Assembly (NCBI GenBank): GCA_037157565.1 | Contig: JAZHRO010000063.1 | Span: 13,126,001 to 13,190,000, forward strand | Reading direction: 5' to 3' | Origin: Thalassia testudinum | Lineage: Eukaryota; Streptophyta; Magnoliopsida; Alismatales; Hydrocharitaceae | Length of the DNA: 64,000 bases | Shown here: positions 1 to 10,819 of the stretch, in pieces | How positions within the stretch are numbered: position 1 is the first letter of the stretch | Layout of the letters: each line of letters begins with the position of its first letter | The notes under the pieces: generated by a model | Seen by the model: only the letters and a program-made list of their open reading frames with translations | Told to the model about the DNA's origin: nothing | Database searches by the model: none | Position numbers and translations under genes: made by a program

Positions 1-358
1 AACCTAATTAGAGACCTCCTAAGCCTAGTCCACTATCTATAGCCCTACTTATCCTATCCCTAACCCAATTGAACCATCCCATACCTAATTGGGTGCTTCT
101 GCAGTTGATTAGGTGCACCTGAGCCCAATTGGATCGACCTAGGATCTAATTGACTCATACATATAAGGGTTACCCTAGCCTAATCACATGCACACATCCA
201 ATTAGACTTGACCTAGACCTAATTGGGTTCACTCCTATCCAATTAGACTTTCCTAAGTCTAATTAGGCCCACACCCACTAAATCTAGATTGACCCAACCT
301 ATTTAACACCTAATCCTACCAAAACCCATAAACTAGTCCTACGAAAAATACACACCTG

Positions 359-379
359 CACACACACACACACACACAC
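359..379. repeat. (CA)n microsatellite
   Basis: About ten CA units without interruption, inside the CTAATT-rich flank. Confidence 0.9.
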
Positions 380-588
380 CTTCCCATTCTACCCCTACCA
401 AACCCATGCACACTCTCATGGAAACCCTAAAAACTTGTGTCAAGCCTAGATCCTAAAAATGTGGCATTAGCTAATTTTGGAGCCACCAAAAGTGGCAACC
501 AAATGGAGCCTTCCATAAGGGCAAAGAAAGAGCCACGAAATTGGACCATCTCCCATCCATACTCTCCACTCCAAACTTGCGACCACAC

Positions 589-593
589 CTCCT
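589..593. repeat. Left target-site duplication of element A
   Basis: CTCCT, identical to 8243-8247. Confidence 0.9.
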
Positions 594-2304
594 TGATGTA
601 AACATGTTTATATTACAGAAAATGTCTATTTATGCATATTCTTAAGCATACAATTGCATTGCATACTATAAATATTGCATAGCATGCATCATCTTGCATT
701 TAGATTAGTTTGAATAAAATGGTGGTTAATTGTCTCCTTTTATGTTTAGGGACAGGCCAACATTTTATTGGGGCCTCAGATCAAAGATCCAACCATATAG
801 ATCTGATCAGGGTGACAATTGGAGTTCAACGACTCCATGATCGCCTTAATCAGACATTTATAGCATCAGATAGATATCGAGGACCCTAGAAGATCGAGGG
901 CCAAGATGGTGTGAATTCGCACTTCATACGACAAATTCGACCGCATGAATGGATTCGAATCGATGATCGCAACCTAACAGAGTGAAAATCGACTCAATTC
1001 AACAACCGTGGCACCATCTACATCATCCAGAAGATGGACAGCCTAGATGGCATCACATGGTGCCATCTCAGCCACCCAACCGATCGCATGCACCCGCCGC
1101 ACCTTCTCTTCTTCATCTAATCATCGGTTCTCAGCCATTGGATGCTCATCCAACAGTTGTGGGGCGTGCACGCACAATTCATAAGCCCGACACAAACTCG
1201 TTGATAGCACATTGGTTGAACGAGCTTGCGAGAAGGTGAGGCGTGGGGTCGAGTCGTGAGGAGCAGGCGGGTGAGCACGAGTGAGCAGGTGTGAGGGGTG
1301 CACAATCATGATCGAGCGGTTGTGCACACCCGATAGCACCCACGCACCATCAGATGCGCAGCGAGAACGTTGGATCTCACGAGGAGGCTTGCGTTGAGGA
1401 GGTGCGACAAGGATGCATCTTAGTCGTTCGATCTCACGATCGAACGGTTGAGATTTGAAGATTGTGGGCGTGCATTGCGGGTGAGGAGATGAGCGAGCGC
1501 ACGCGTCGCCCCACTACGCCCACGTTCGGACCTTTAGCGACGGATTTATCCATCACTAAAGGTCCTGAATTAATGATTTTCAATTTTAAAAGACCAAATT
1601 ACCCTCACTCCTTGAAACTATGAAAGGAGTCCCCCTCCATACGAAATTCTCATCCCTTCCTTCTCTTCTCTCACTCTCCAAAGCTCAAGAGAACCTTATC
1701 CCACACTCGGGATGCTTCTCAAGAGATAAAGTCAAATTTTCGTCCCCATTTCGGAAGTGGATCCTGCGACGACGACGATGTGCTGCTTCATTCTCGTTCT
1801 TCCTGCTTCTTCCTCCTTCCCGCTCCATTCCCCTTCTTCCAGGCATCATCCCGTCTGCCTCGTCCTCGAAGCGATCGTCAAGGAGGATATCTCTCTCTAT
1901 TCTTTTTACTACTTTCTAGAGTAGATTTACTGCTTTCTAGTGTAGAATTTTCCTATTTTCTTGTATAATCATTTTTCACTTTCTAGTAGTAATGAGTAGT
2001 GTAAAAAACCTTTTTGATAATGAAATCCATGTTCATTCTACATCCCTTTTTGCTTTTGTTTGTAATATTCTCTCTCTCTCTTCTATTTATTGTAAGTAGA
2101 TAAATAGTTTCCAATCATCTATTCTGCTTCATGACAAATAAAACAAATGTGTATTTCTAATCAAATGTCCTCCTCCCTGAGTTCAACCTGGGATTTCTAT
2201 TCTGGTATAAATTTTATTTGTTGAACACGAGTTCTTTGTTTTCAAACTACAACGATAGGTTTTCAAAACCAAATACGATAACGTAGTAACCCGTAGCTTC
2301 AACA
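594..2304 (+). repeat. 5' LTR of element A
   Basis: 1711 bp, TG...CA ends. The first 100 bases share a block with the LTR starts of F and H (AAAATG, TATTTATG, TTGCATTTAG in order). U3 carries dyads at 1046-1067 and 1135-1156. The TATA region at 1617-1626 reads CTATGAAAGG, whereas the 3' LTR has CTATAAAAGG, so this promoter copy has lost a key base. A polyadenylation-like AATGAAAT lies near 2020. The TG...CA ends and the primer site after base 2304 fix the boundary. Confidence 0.92.
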
Positions 2305-2307
2305 TTT

Positions 2308-2325
2308 TGGCACCATTGCCGGGGA
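2308..2325 (+). promoter_or_regulatory. Primer-binding site, tRNA-Asp type (element A)
   Basis: TGGCACCATTGCCGGGGA, three bases after the 5' LTR. It is complementary to the 3' end of plant tRNA-Asp (expected TGGCGCCGTTGCCGGGGA) with two changes, both G to A. This is the site where minus-strand DNA synthesis starts. Confidence 0.93.
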
Positions 2326-3479
2326 GGCAACACTCTTTGATTTTTTTCATGTTTTCCAACTTACAAATCATTTACCTCACTTCTCTCCTTTCCTATTGTG
2401 ATTGCAGGTACTCTTTTGAGACAAGCAAAAGTGATAAATTGGAGCAAAGTGATGTTGAAGGCTCTATAAGTTATCCCTCACCTCCCACCCATTAGTTTTC
2501 ATTCCACCATGTAATAACAGAAAAATAAATCAACCTATGTGTTCTTATAAACTCTAAGGTTAGTTTTGTTTATTTGTTTGATACCTACACCCACCCCAAC
2601 CTCCACATTTAAAAAGAAAAAAAAAATCTCACAGAGGTACACAACCTCATCTGATTTTCAAACTCAACTGGTAAATCGATCTTTGGAACCGATACACACA
2701 TCCAAGCACATAATTGAGTAGAAATCAGATTAGGTAATCATTTGTGTGCCTAATTAAGTGGTGCAACAGGCCAATTGTTTGAGTTGATTAGGCCATACCA
2801 CTTCAATTAAAATCAACTCATCAAGTAGTTGCCACATAGGTTCAAGTCTTAGGGATTTACCAGGCACTACACATTCTTTTAAGTTTTAAAGGAAAACATC
2901 TTCACCTGTGCTTTCAAAACTTGGTGTGCCAACAAAACTTGTTTGAAAATTCCTAAAGTTGGATTCTAAAAGCTGCTAAGCAAGATTTGAACCCTAAAAT
3001 TCATCTCATCAAAAATAATCTTGCTTGAAAACCACTGGTTGTGCATGCACACATAAATCAATCAATCATTAAGGGCACAACCCAGATAAAGGGCCCATCA
3101 CATTCCAAAGCACATTCAAACCTAGCCCTAAATAAAACAGAGTAGACGTTGGCCTTAAGGATTCAACTCGCTCTTCAGAGCCTAGAACAAGATTATTTTC
3201 GATTAGTTTATTTCTATTGTTCAATCTGATGTCTGGCTAGGGGAGTAGAATCAAATGATCATGGCTGGGGTGTACATTAGGAACCAGAGGTGCAAGCCGA
3301 AGGAAGAACCTTCTCCCCAGTCCCTCCTTCTAACTGGTTGGATTGAACAAACAGAAGCAGATCAAATCATTTCTTTATCTCAAGATGGGTTCTGGGAGTC
3401 CGTAGGTCTTTAGGCTAGCCCACTTAAAGATAGGTTTGATTGCTTGTATTGTAGGGCACCTTTCTTCCTCCCGTCTATC
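2326..3479 (+). other. Untranslated leader of element A
   Basis: No open frame of note. The stretch around 3050-3340 (the phrases AAGGGCACAACCCA, GATGTCTGGCTAGGG, AACCTTCTCCCCAGTCCC) recurs on the minus strand of element H at about 51540-51830, so the two elements share a leader. This is the main evidence that A derives from the H family. Confidence 0.7.
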
Positions 3480-4950
3480 ATGAATCCTTCCACATTTTAT
3501 TTGCATTCCCACTCTTTTCCTCTTGTTATGAGTTACCCTCAACATGATGATTATCCCGACTCGTACTGTAATCAACCATCAGTTAGTTGGGATAACTCAG
3601 ATTGGGGATACAGTTCCTGACCGCCATGTTTAGGGTCTAACCATGAACACCATAATTGTGATTTCTATCCTTCTCAGAGTTACATCGATTATAGATCGCC
3701 ACCCTTTCATGGACAGTCTAATACGATCTACAATCAAGGAGGACACACTGATCCTTACCCAACCTCGGATTACATTGCCTTTAGGTCATCACCACCTTTT
3801 GAACAATCCAAAATGACCTATTATCAGGAAGGATATAACGAATCTCAATTTGTTAACTTCTTTTCTCTGATCCCAAACCCGCCCAACCCTGAACCAAGTC
3901 ATTTGGTTCAGGTTAACCAGGTTCAAGATAAGGTTTTGGATAACTTGAGAAATACCATACAATCTTTAGAAGTTCAACCAATACCTTGCATTGAAAAATT
4001 GGAGCCCCTGATTGAGATGATTGATTATTTGAACAAGTATTTGCTGGATTGGCTCCAGGATGTAAGTATAAGAACTTGGGTGAGTTTTTACTTAGGAAGT
4101 TAGCAAAATTGAGAATGAGATTTGTGGTTGCTTTGGTTCAATTATGGGATGATTCCTAGGATGAACCCCCTTCAAGAGAGCCAAGGTCAGAACCCGCTCA
4201 GGCACTTGTTGGGGGGACATGTGTTATGAGGCTGACCAGATTGAATTAGAGTAACCAATTAAGGATGATCTGATTTCTTCACCTGAAATCCCTCAGTCGA
4301 GGTATGAGGAAACATATGTCTCCATGGACCAGAAAATGACAAATGATTTTGGGACATACATTAATACGGATTTTGATTTCTTTGATTCTGATGGTAAAGA
4401 TTCAATTTGCGAAGTCTCATGTGAGTTTACAGAACACGATTTCTATGAGACGATTGGGCCTAAGGAATCTAATAGATCATTTGATAGCCCAATAACTAAG
4501 GAAATTGATCTTATTGGAGCTCACATTACGGATCCAAAATTGCATTTTCTAGAGAATTCAATCCAATGCCCTGATTGTAAGTTACACCTCATTGAGCTTA
4601 TTGACGATTCTATTTTTGAGATTATTAGACCCAAGTCAATTCTGATTCAGCCACATCTTTTAGACTTGAAAATTTCAGACGGGGTGATTAATATGCAGGA
4701 GGTCCCAGAATTTGACATTCTGAATAAGGAGGATAGGAGCTGTGAAATTTTGATTTGGGAAGTAAACTTCGAAGGAAGTAGAAGACCGAGTCTAAGGGTT
4801 CCAATGCATTTGAAATCATCAAACCAGAACCCTTATGACATTTGTTTTGAGGATGTCCAACCCAAGCACACATTCATTGATTATCCTTTAGAGCTTGATT
4901 TCTCTCTAACCCGACTCTTTGGTCTTGGGTTGCATCCTCATAAATCGTAG
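3480..4950 (+). pseudogene. Unrecognised protein of non-autonomous element A (broken)
   Basis: I do not recognise this protein. The first segment runs from the ATG at 3480 to the stop at 4103, interrupted by one in-frame TGA near 3618. It is rich in Tyr, Ser, Pro, Asn and Asp, then has a short helix-like stretch (LEPLIEMIDYLNKYLLDWLQ). The second segment, in another frame, is open from about 4190 with one in-frame TAA, then from the ATG at 4324 to 4950. It is acidic and ends LTRLFGLGLHPHKS. No gag zinc knuckle, DLGAS, FMDD or integrase motif is visible. Total about 490 codons, in the place where H has gag-pol. It could be a far-diverged gag fragment, since Athila gag also has a Tyr/Asn/Pro-rich stretch before a helical segment. 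Two stops and one frame change show it is no longer expressed intact. Confidence 0.6.
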
Positions 4951-5293
4951 GCTCGACCTCTCTTGCATACTGATTTTAGGTTTTGGGTAATTTTTATCCA
5001 GAATCATAGATATTCTCGATTATGGGGTATGGGTCTACACCACAATCTGGCCCACATTTGTGGACATCTACTGGCAGGTTAGAGGTTTCACCTTTTTATT
5101 CTGATTCTAACCTGCACCTGTGAATTCTTTATTTCTCTTCTTTGTATAGTGTGCCAAGCTGAAGGTACTAAATTCAACACATATACAGTTTTTCTTTATC
5201 TCAGAGCAGACCTGTCATTCACGTAATTCAGGTGCTTTCTACTCTATTCCACTCAGTTTTGTCTTTTTAATACAATGAGGACATTGCATTAGA

Positions 5294-5311
5294 TAGGCAT
5301 GGGGGGTGGAT
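5294..5311 (+). promoter_or_regulatory. Internal polypurine tract (element A)
   Basis: AGGCATGGGGGGTGGATA, preceded by GAGGACATTGCATTAG. It lies 1.2 kb before the true polypurine tract. Comparable motifs stand just after pol in F, H, C, E and B. Confidence 0.6.
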
Positions 5312-5572
5312 ATTCATCTCTAAATTAATTCGTCAGTTCTGTAGCTTCATTTTATTTTCTTTTATTTATATATTAAAAAAAATTATGGAATTAGGAAAAA
5401 GAACTTGGGCTTAGAAAATTTTCAATCTTAGGAAATATTACATTAGGATTTGAACACAAAGATCCTTCAGGTCTTTGGACTTAATCGGCTTGTGTATCCA
5501 CTAATATGTGGATTTGTTCTTCGAGTCCTCGCCAACTTGAATTCTATTTTAATTTGAGTAAATGAGTTTGGG

Positions 5573-5593
5573 TGATAAGTACACGACTTATCA
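5573..5593 (+). other. Hairpin, arms GATAAGT/ACTTATC (element A)
   Basis: Seven-base inverted arms with a short loop. The same hairpin is found in F (29852-29873) and H (45293-45316). Confidence 0.55.
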
Positions 5594-5712
5594 ACCCACC
5601 CTCTAATTTGAGGGAACCTTAAGTCTAAAGCATCTACACACTATCTTATCACTGATTCATTAATCGGTGGTTCTAACGGAAATTAGGTAGCTAATGAACC
5701 TTCTAGGGTGAT

Positions 5713-5771
5713 ATGGCTGGCAAGTTATCGTGGGTAACAGCTTATAGGTAGGTTGTCTAGAGCTCAGTCAC
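5713..5771 (+). other. Stem-loop 1 of 3' region (element A)
   Basis: TGGCTGG-CAAGTT at the left arm and CTCAGTCA at the right arm can pair, with one G-U. In F the equivalent arms pair perfectly over ten bases. Confidence 0.5.
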
Positions 5772-5829
5772 TGGACCATTCTCTTCTTGCTGCCTTGAGG
5801 TAAATCTTAGACTAGGGAAGCCACCTACT

Positions 5830-5900
5830 TAAAAAAGAAAAGAAAAGAAAATGAAAGTCAAAAAGAAAAGAAAAAGAAAAGGAGAAAAGAAAAAGAAATA
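5830..5900 (+). repeat. Purine tract between paired stem-loops (element A)
   Basis: About 70 bases of AAAAG/AAAAAG units, almost all purine. It sits between stem-loops 1 and 2, as in F (30104-30150) and H (44995-45062, where it reads as pyrimidine on the plus strand). Confidence 0.8.
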
Positions 5901-5933
5901 AGCCACACATCACCGCACGAGTACTGCTGGCAA

Positions 5934-5981
5934 GTTGTCGGTGGTAATAGCTCATTGACCGGTTATCCAGAACCCAGCTCA
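5934..5981 (+). other. Stem-loop 2 of 3' region (element A)
   Basis: Arms GCTGG and CCAGC enclose CAAGTTGTCGGTGGTAATAG and following bases, repeating the core of stem-loop 1. Confidence 0.5.
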
Positions 5982-6503
5982 AGAAATGCACTAAAAATTC
6001 CCAAAACACTTAGGAAGAAGCGGAGAAGTAGAATAAATCGGGGAGATATACACTAGATTCACCTTTGTGTTGACTCCATAAAAATAAAAGTAGGGAGAAT
6101 CTACCAGTTGTAAAGATACACCTTTAGGCAGAGCTCGATTTTTAAGGTCACTAAGAGGCATAGAAACCTGAAGTATGTTCTAATTATCGATCAATGAGTC
6201 TCACTTTCAAAATAAGATGCTTAGAACTTAGGGTTCTCATCAAATCTTGGGTGAGTTGAATGGTCGTAGAAAGCCACTCTTAAACCCTAAACTCAAAAAT
6301 CAAAAAAATTAGAAAAAAAGGAAAAGATTTAAAGAAATTTTTCTTTGAATAAGGTGAGGGCATGAGGCAGTCTGCATTTTGGCAGATACCCAGGCAATGT
6401 TGTGTCTTTGAAAGTTCAGATCCTAAGTAAACATTTTCTTAATGATTGAAAATAACTCATGTGCAAATAATCCAATCTAATTCTTTTATAAATAGCATAT
6501 AGT

Positions 6504-6540
6504 TTTTGCTAGGGACTAGCAAAAGATAGGCAAGGAGGTG
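6504..6540 (+). promoter_or_regulatory. PPT hairpin plus polypurine tract (element A)
   Basis: Arms TTTTGCTAG (6504-6512) and CTAGCAAAA (6516-6524) with loop GGA form a perfect hairpin. It is followed directly by the purine tract GATAGGCAAGGAGGTG, which ends at the first base of the 3' LTR. The tract primes plus-strand DNA synthesis; the role of the hairpin is unknown to me. Confidence 0.85.
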
Positions 6541-8242
6541 TGATGTAAACTTGTTTATATTTTATAAAATGTCTATTTATGCATGTTCTTAAGCATAGAA
6601 TTGCGTTACATACTATAAATATTACATAGCATGCATCATCTTGCATTTAGATTAGTTTGAATAAAATGGAGGTTAATTATCTACTTTTATGTTCAGGGAC
6701 AGGGCAACTTTTTATCGGGTTCTCGAATCGAAGATCCAACCATACAGATCTGATCAGGGATACGATTGGAGTTCAATGATTCCAAGATCGCCCTAATCAA
6801 ACATCTGTAGCATTAGATAGAGATTGAGGAACTCTAGAAGATCAAGGGCCAAGATGGTGTGAATCTACACCTCAGACAACAAATCCAACCACCCAGATGG
6901 ATTTGGATCGATGATCACAACCTAACGACGTAAAAATCGACTCAATTCGACAACTGTGGCACCATCTACATCATTCAGAAGATGGACGACCAAGATAGAG
7001 TCATGTGGCACCATCTCAGCTCCCAACCGGCCGCATGCACCCGCCACACCTTCTCTTCTTCATCTGATCATCGCTTCTCAGCCATTGGATGCTAATCCAA
7101 CCGCTATGGGGCACACACGCACAATTCATAAGCACGACACAAACGCGTTGATAGCACGTTGGTCGAATGCACTTGCGAGAAGGCGAGGCTCGGGGTCGAG
7201 TCACGGGGAGCAGGCGAGTGAGCATGGGTGAGCAAGCATGAGGGGAGCACGATCGCAATTGAGCAGCTGTGCGTGCCCGATAGCGCCCATGTGCCATCAG
7301 ACGTGCAACGAGAATGCTGGATTTCACGTAGAGGTGCGCATTGAGGAGGCGCGGTGAGGATGCATCTCAGCTGTTCAATCGTGAGATTTGAAGATCGTGG
7401 GCGTGCATTGCACCTTGAGGAGATGAGTGGGTGCACGTGCCACCCCACTACGCCTACGTTTGAACCTTTAGGGACAGATTTATCCGTCACTAAAGGTCCT
7501 GAATTAATGATTTTCAATTTTAAATGACCAAATTGCCCTCACTCCTTGCAACTATAAAAGGCGACCCCCTCCATATGAAATTCTCATCCCTTCCTTCTCT
7601 TTTCTCCCTCTTTAAAGCTCAAGAGAAGCTTGTCCCACACCTGGTATGCTTCTTAAGAGATAAAGTCAAATTTTTGCCCCCATTTCAGAAGCGGATCCCG
7701 CGACGACGACGACGTGCTACTTCGTTCCCATTCTTCCCACTTCGTCCTCCTTCTTCCCACTCCATTCCCCTTTTTCCAGGCATCTTCCTATCCGGCTCAT
7801 CCTCCAAGCGATCATCGTGGAGGATATCTCTCTCTCCATTCTTTTTACTGCTTTCTAGAGTAGATTTACTACTTTCTAGAGTAGAATTTTCCTACTTTCT
7901 AGTGTAATCATTTTCCATTTTATAGTCGTAATGAGTAGTGTAATGAACAACCTCTTTGATAATGAAATCCATGTTCATTCTACATTCCTTTTTGCTTTTG
8001 TTTGTAATATTCTCTCTCTTCTATTTATTGTAAATAGATAGATAGTGTCCAATCATCTATTCTACTTCGTGACAAATAAGACAAACACGTATTTCTAATC
8101 AAACGTCCGCCTCCCTGAGTTCGACCCAGGATTTCTATTCCAGTAAAAATTTTATTTATTGAACATGAGTTCTTCACTTTCAAACTATAACGACAGGTTT
8201 TCAAAACCAAATACGATAGCGTAGTAACCCATAGTTTCAACA
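6541..8242 (+). repeat. 3' LTR of element A
   Basis: 1702 bp, matching 594-2304 throughout by eye with scattered changes. The TATA box CTATAAAAGG (7552-7561) is intact here. U3 dyads are at 6994-7015 and 7082-7103. It ends TTTCAACA at 8242 and is followed by the target duplication CTCCT (8243-8247). Confidence 0.92.
7552..7561 (+). promoter_or_regulatory. TATA box, 3' LTR of element A
   Basis: CTATAAAAGG; the equivalent in the 5' LTR at 1617-1626 is CTATGAAAGG. Confidence 0.75.
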
Positions 8243-8247
8243 CTCCT
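8243..8247. repeat. Right target-site duplication of element A
   Basis: CTCCT, identical to 589-593. Confidence 0.9.
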
Positions 8248-8950
8248 CCTATCCCTCTAAAGGTCGTCCTCCTCCGCCAAGGCTCCCTCCATGGATGGCT
8301 AGGAAGAAGCTCTCCTCCAAGCTTCTTCAAGGGTGGCAAGAAGAAGAGCATGAGGATGCAACACCATGTGGGCGTGCCTTCTTCCTCGACCATAGAGGGT
8401 CCATGCCCCATTTATTTTCCTCTTAGATGGCCATAGAGAAGACCCCCCTCAAGGTCTTCTCAAGGATGGCCATTGGTAGAGAAAGGGTGCAACACCCTCC
8501 TCTCTCCAGTTGGGTGCAACACCCATCCTCCTCTCTTTAGTGGATGGCCAAGAAGGCTTCTCCTTAGCCTCTCTTGGTTGATCCCTTTCTTTAGCTTAGC
8601 TTTATTTCCATGTATCCAGATTTTATAGTGACTTAATTTTTAATGAATGATACTCTTGTCTAATGGTTTTATATGCATGCTATTATCTTCACGGCTTACA
8701 ACTTTGATGCATGCTTTCATTTCGTGTTTCAAAATAAAGATCAAAAGCACAAAAAGACAAAGATATTAGGTTAGATTAGATTTAGGTTAGATTTAGCCGA
8801 TCAAAATCTTGACTTGTTTTCACACCTCCCAGTGACGAACGACTGGGACTCAAGTTCTAAAAAGAAAAGAAATCTATGCAAGTTTCGTTATTACAAATAT
8901 CTTTGATGAGTGGTTTTCGCAACTATACTACGACGTTTTCCACAAACTCA
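8248..8950 (+). repeat. Probable U3-R-U5 remnant upstream of element B gag
   Basis: Non-coding, continuous with 1-593 before A inserted. The left part has G/A-rich repeats of AAGAAG and GCAACACC. The right part (8600-8950) has the A-rich block and the phrase CAACTATACTACGACG typical of Athila U5 ends in this window (compare 17207-17222). It stops next to gag without a primer site, so the leader has been deleted. It does not visibly match the 3' LTR at 12787-14206, so it may belong to a different copy. Confidence 0.4.
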
Positions 8951-8976
8951 CGATTTCCACTCTTGTCAACGAGACC

Positions 8977-10433
8977 TTACATGATGCTTGGGAGTGATTC
9001 TAGGATCTTTTAAGATGTTTCCCACACCACTAGGTTCCATTATGGCTGCTTGTGTAGATCTTCTACCATTTATTAGAAGATCAACTTCAACGTTTCACTG
9101 ATGCTTTATGTGGTGGCAACTTACTGAATAAAGATGCTGAGAGTGCCTATGATCTTTGTGTAGAAATGAGTGAAAGCTCATTTAACCATGTGTCCATGAA
9201 CACCTTCAGCAGAACTACCAACTTGCAATTTGGTGTTCATGAGATAGGCACTTAATTAATCCCCTCTACCCATGATGATCTTCAAATGATTTCCCACAAA
9301 CTTGACCAGATGCAATTAAATCAGAAGAAAATCAAGGAAAGACTTACTACACCCACCCAAGTTCCACATCTGACCCCACTTAACATTCTAAAGAGAGAAC
9401 TTGCACAATCTCAATAATGTTCTTGCTGAGTATAACCAATTTTCTTAGGCGTTATATGGTTCCCCAGGGACTTGCAATTATCCAAATCCTAACCCCATTG
9501 AGAATATCTTCACCCTCTAGGAGCAATTAGAACTCCCTTCAACAACAATTGGATGAATTACTCGACTCGCTCCTGGCCCAATCAGGTGCCCTCTCAGAAA
9601 CAAAACTAATTTGGAGGGTATGGGCAGAACCAGACTTTCTATTATCCTAGGCATCCCAGGAAGACATCAATGCCTAGGTTATGAAAGCCCTGCAGAGGAT
9701 GCAAAATCAGATGTTGGAAGTAACCTGTGTTGTTACAAATCTCCATAATCAGATTGGAGTTACTTCGACCTAAAGACCTACAAGACATCTACCTTCCCTG
9801 CCCATACCCAACCCTATCAATCAGTGGAAGCACTACTAGGGTAGGCACTCAAATCAGAACCGTACTAATGTACCTCCAATCAACCTAGCATCATAGCACT
9901 CACTAGGTTTCCCGCAACATCAGGTCCCCCAACCCCATCCCAAGAATAACCAAACTGCTAATGCAGTTACTTTGAGGAATGGGAAAACAATCATCAATCT
10001 TGGGCCTTCACACCAACTTGATGAAACCCATACTACCTTAGCGCAAGTCCACTCTCCTAACGCCATCAGTTAGGGAGAAAAAGAAATTGATTATCTTGAC
10101 ACAACTCCTGTCCCTTTACCCCAAGCTCACCACTCGACCACCAATAGAAGGAAAAAATCTGAGGCCACAAATGAGGAACTCATGGAATTATTTGGGCAAG
10201 TTCAGATCAACATCCCTATCATAGACGCAATCAAATATATCCCTATCTACGCTAGCTTTTTGAAGGATATTTGTACTCCAAAAAGGAAAAATAAAAACCT
10301 AGGAAGAGTGCATCTTTCGAAGACTGTAAGCTCTGTCATACAAAGCAAGCTGCCTCCTAAGATGAAAGACCTGGGTGCGCCTTTGATTTCTATAATTATT
10401 GATGATACTACATTATTGAACTCGATGCCTTAG
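8977..10433 (+). pseudogene. gag remnant of element B (Athila)
   Basis: The structural protein of the retrotransposon particle. Starting near 8977 the translation gives HDAWE, then a block around HH near 9040, then DALCGGNLLNKDAESAYDL, which corresponds to the gag block in H (DASCGGNFLNGDVDSAYDL). The C-terminal part is best kept from 10182 to 10433, with QVQINIPIIDAIKYIP and YASFLKDICT matching H (SVAINIPLLDAIKHIP, YAKFLKELST). There are many stops and frame changes, the N-terminal half is missing, and the sequence joins an LTR-like end directly. The first stretch has mostly stop codons at old CpG or Trp positions, as expected from age. Confidence 0.75.
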
Positions 10434-10790
10434 TCAATATCATCCACAGAGTTCTATTTAAGGAATTTAAGATCAGTGATCTCATAGCTATTGATGTTAC
10501 CTTACAATTAGTTGACCGATCTGTGATCAAACCTGAAAGAATTGTCGAGTATGTCCTTGCCAAGGTTTAGAATTGTGTCTTCCCCATAGATTTTCTGCTC
10601 CTTGACATTGAGGTACTCGAATCTCTTATCAATGCCCCTATCATTCTTGAGCGACCCTTTTTGGCCACCGTGAAAGCAAATACAAGTTGTCATATGGGTA
10701 AAATGGATATCACTTGCAGGGGCCAAACAATTACTCTAGATATTTTCAAATCCTCCAGTAAATTCCTTGATGATGATTTCTTCTAGGACT
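10434..10790 (+). pseudogene. Protease remnant of element B
   Basis: Follows gag in the same order as in H. The stretch translating to VTLQLVDRSVIKPERIVEYVLAKV matches the region after the protease active site in H (MLQLVDRSVITLRGIIEDV). It continues to ILERPFLATVKA, the usual end of the Athila protease domain. The catalytic DLGAS motif itself is not readable here. After about 10790 the frame breaks and no RT, RNase H or integrase follows, so pol was deleted. Confidence 0.65.
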
Positions 10791-10819
10791 CAAATATTGA
10801 AACATCTAATTTGGTGGAG

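Larger units (their letters stand above)
1..593. repeat. CTAATT-rich flank, probably part of an old LTR
   Basis: No coding region is visible. The first 330 bases repeat a loose motif, CCTAATTGG and its complement CCAATTAGG, every 20-30 bases, followed by a CA microsatellite. Element A is inserted at its right edge: the last five bases, CTCCT, are the left copy of A's target-site duplication. Before the insertion this sequence was therefore continuous with 8248 onward, which looks like the U5 end of an LTR next to a gag remnant. I infer that this is U3 of an older LTR, but no second copy is present in the window for proof. Confidence 0.4.
4951..6503 (+). other. 3' untranslated region of element A
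   Basis: Non-coding. In order it holds an internal purine tract (5294-5311), a hairpin (5573-5593), stem-loop 1 (5713-5771), a purine-rich tract (5830-5900) and stem-loop 2 (5934-5981). The same parts occur in the same order in F (29584-30230) and H (45578 down to 44910, minus strand). No env-like reading frame is present. Confidence 0.75.
594..8242 (+). mobile_element. Element A: complete non-autonomous Athila-type LTR retrotransposon
   Basis: Two direct LTRs (594-2304 and 6541-8242) begin TGATGTAAAC and end TTCAACA. They are flanked by the same five bases, CTCCT, at 589-593 and 8243-8247, so the element is intact as an insertion. The tRNA-Asp primer site lies three bases after the 5' LTR and a purine tract abuts the 3' LTR. 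The 4.2-kb interior has no protease, RT, RNase H or integrase; it has one broken unrecognised reading frame at 3480-4950. Its leader resembles that of element H, and its 3' block (motifs at 5294, 5573, 5713 and 5934) matches H and F. It is most simply a parasite of that autonomous family. Confidence 0.93.

Noticed and set aside
4324..4950. Env-like gene in element A
   Set aside because: No signal peptide and no membrane segment; it is acidic and soluble in appearance, and its place is that of gag-pol and not after pol.
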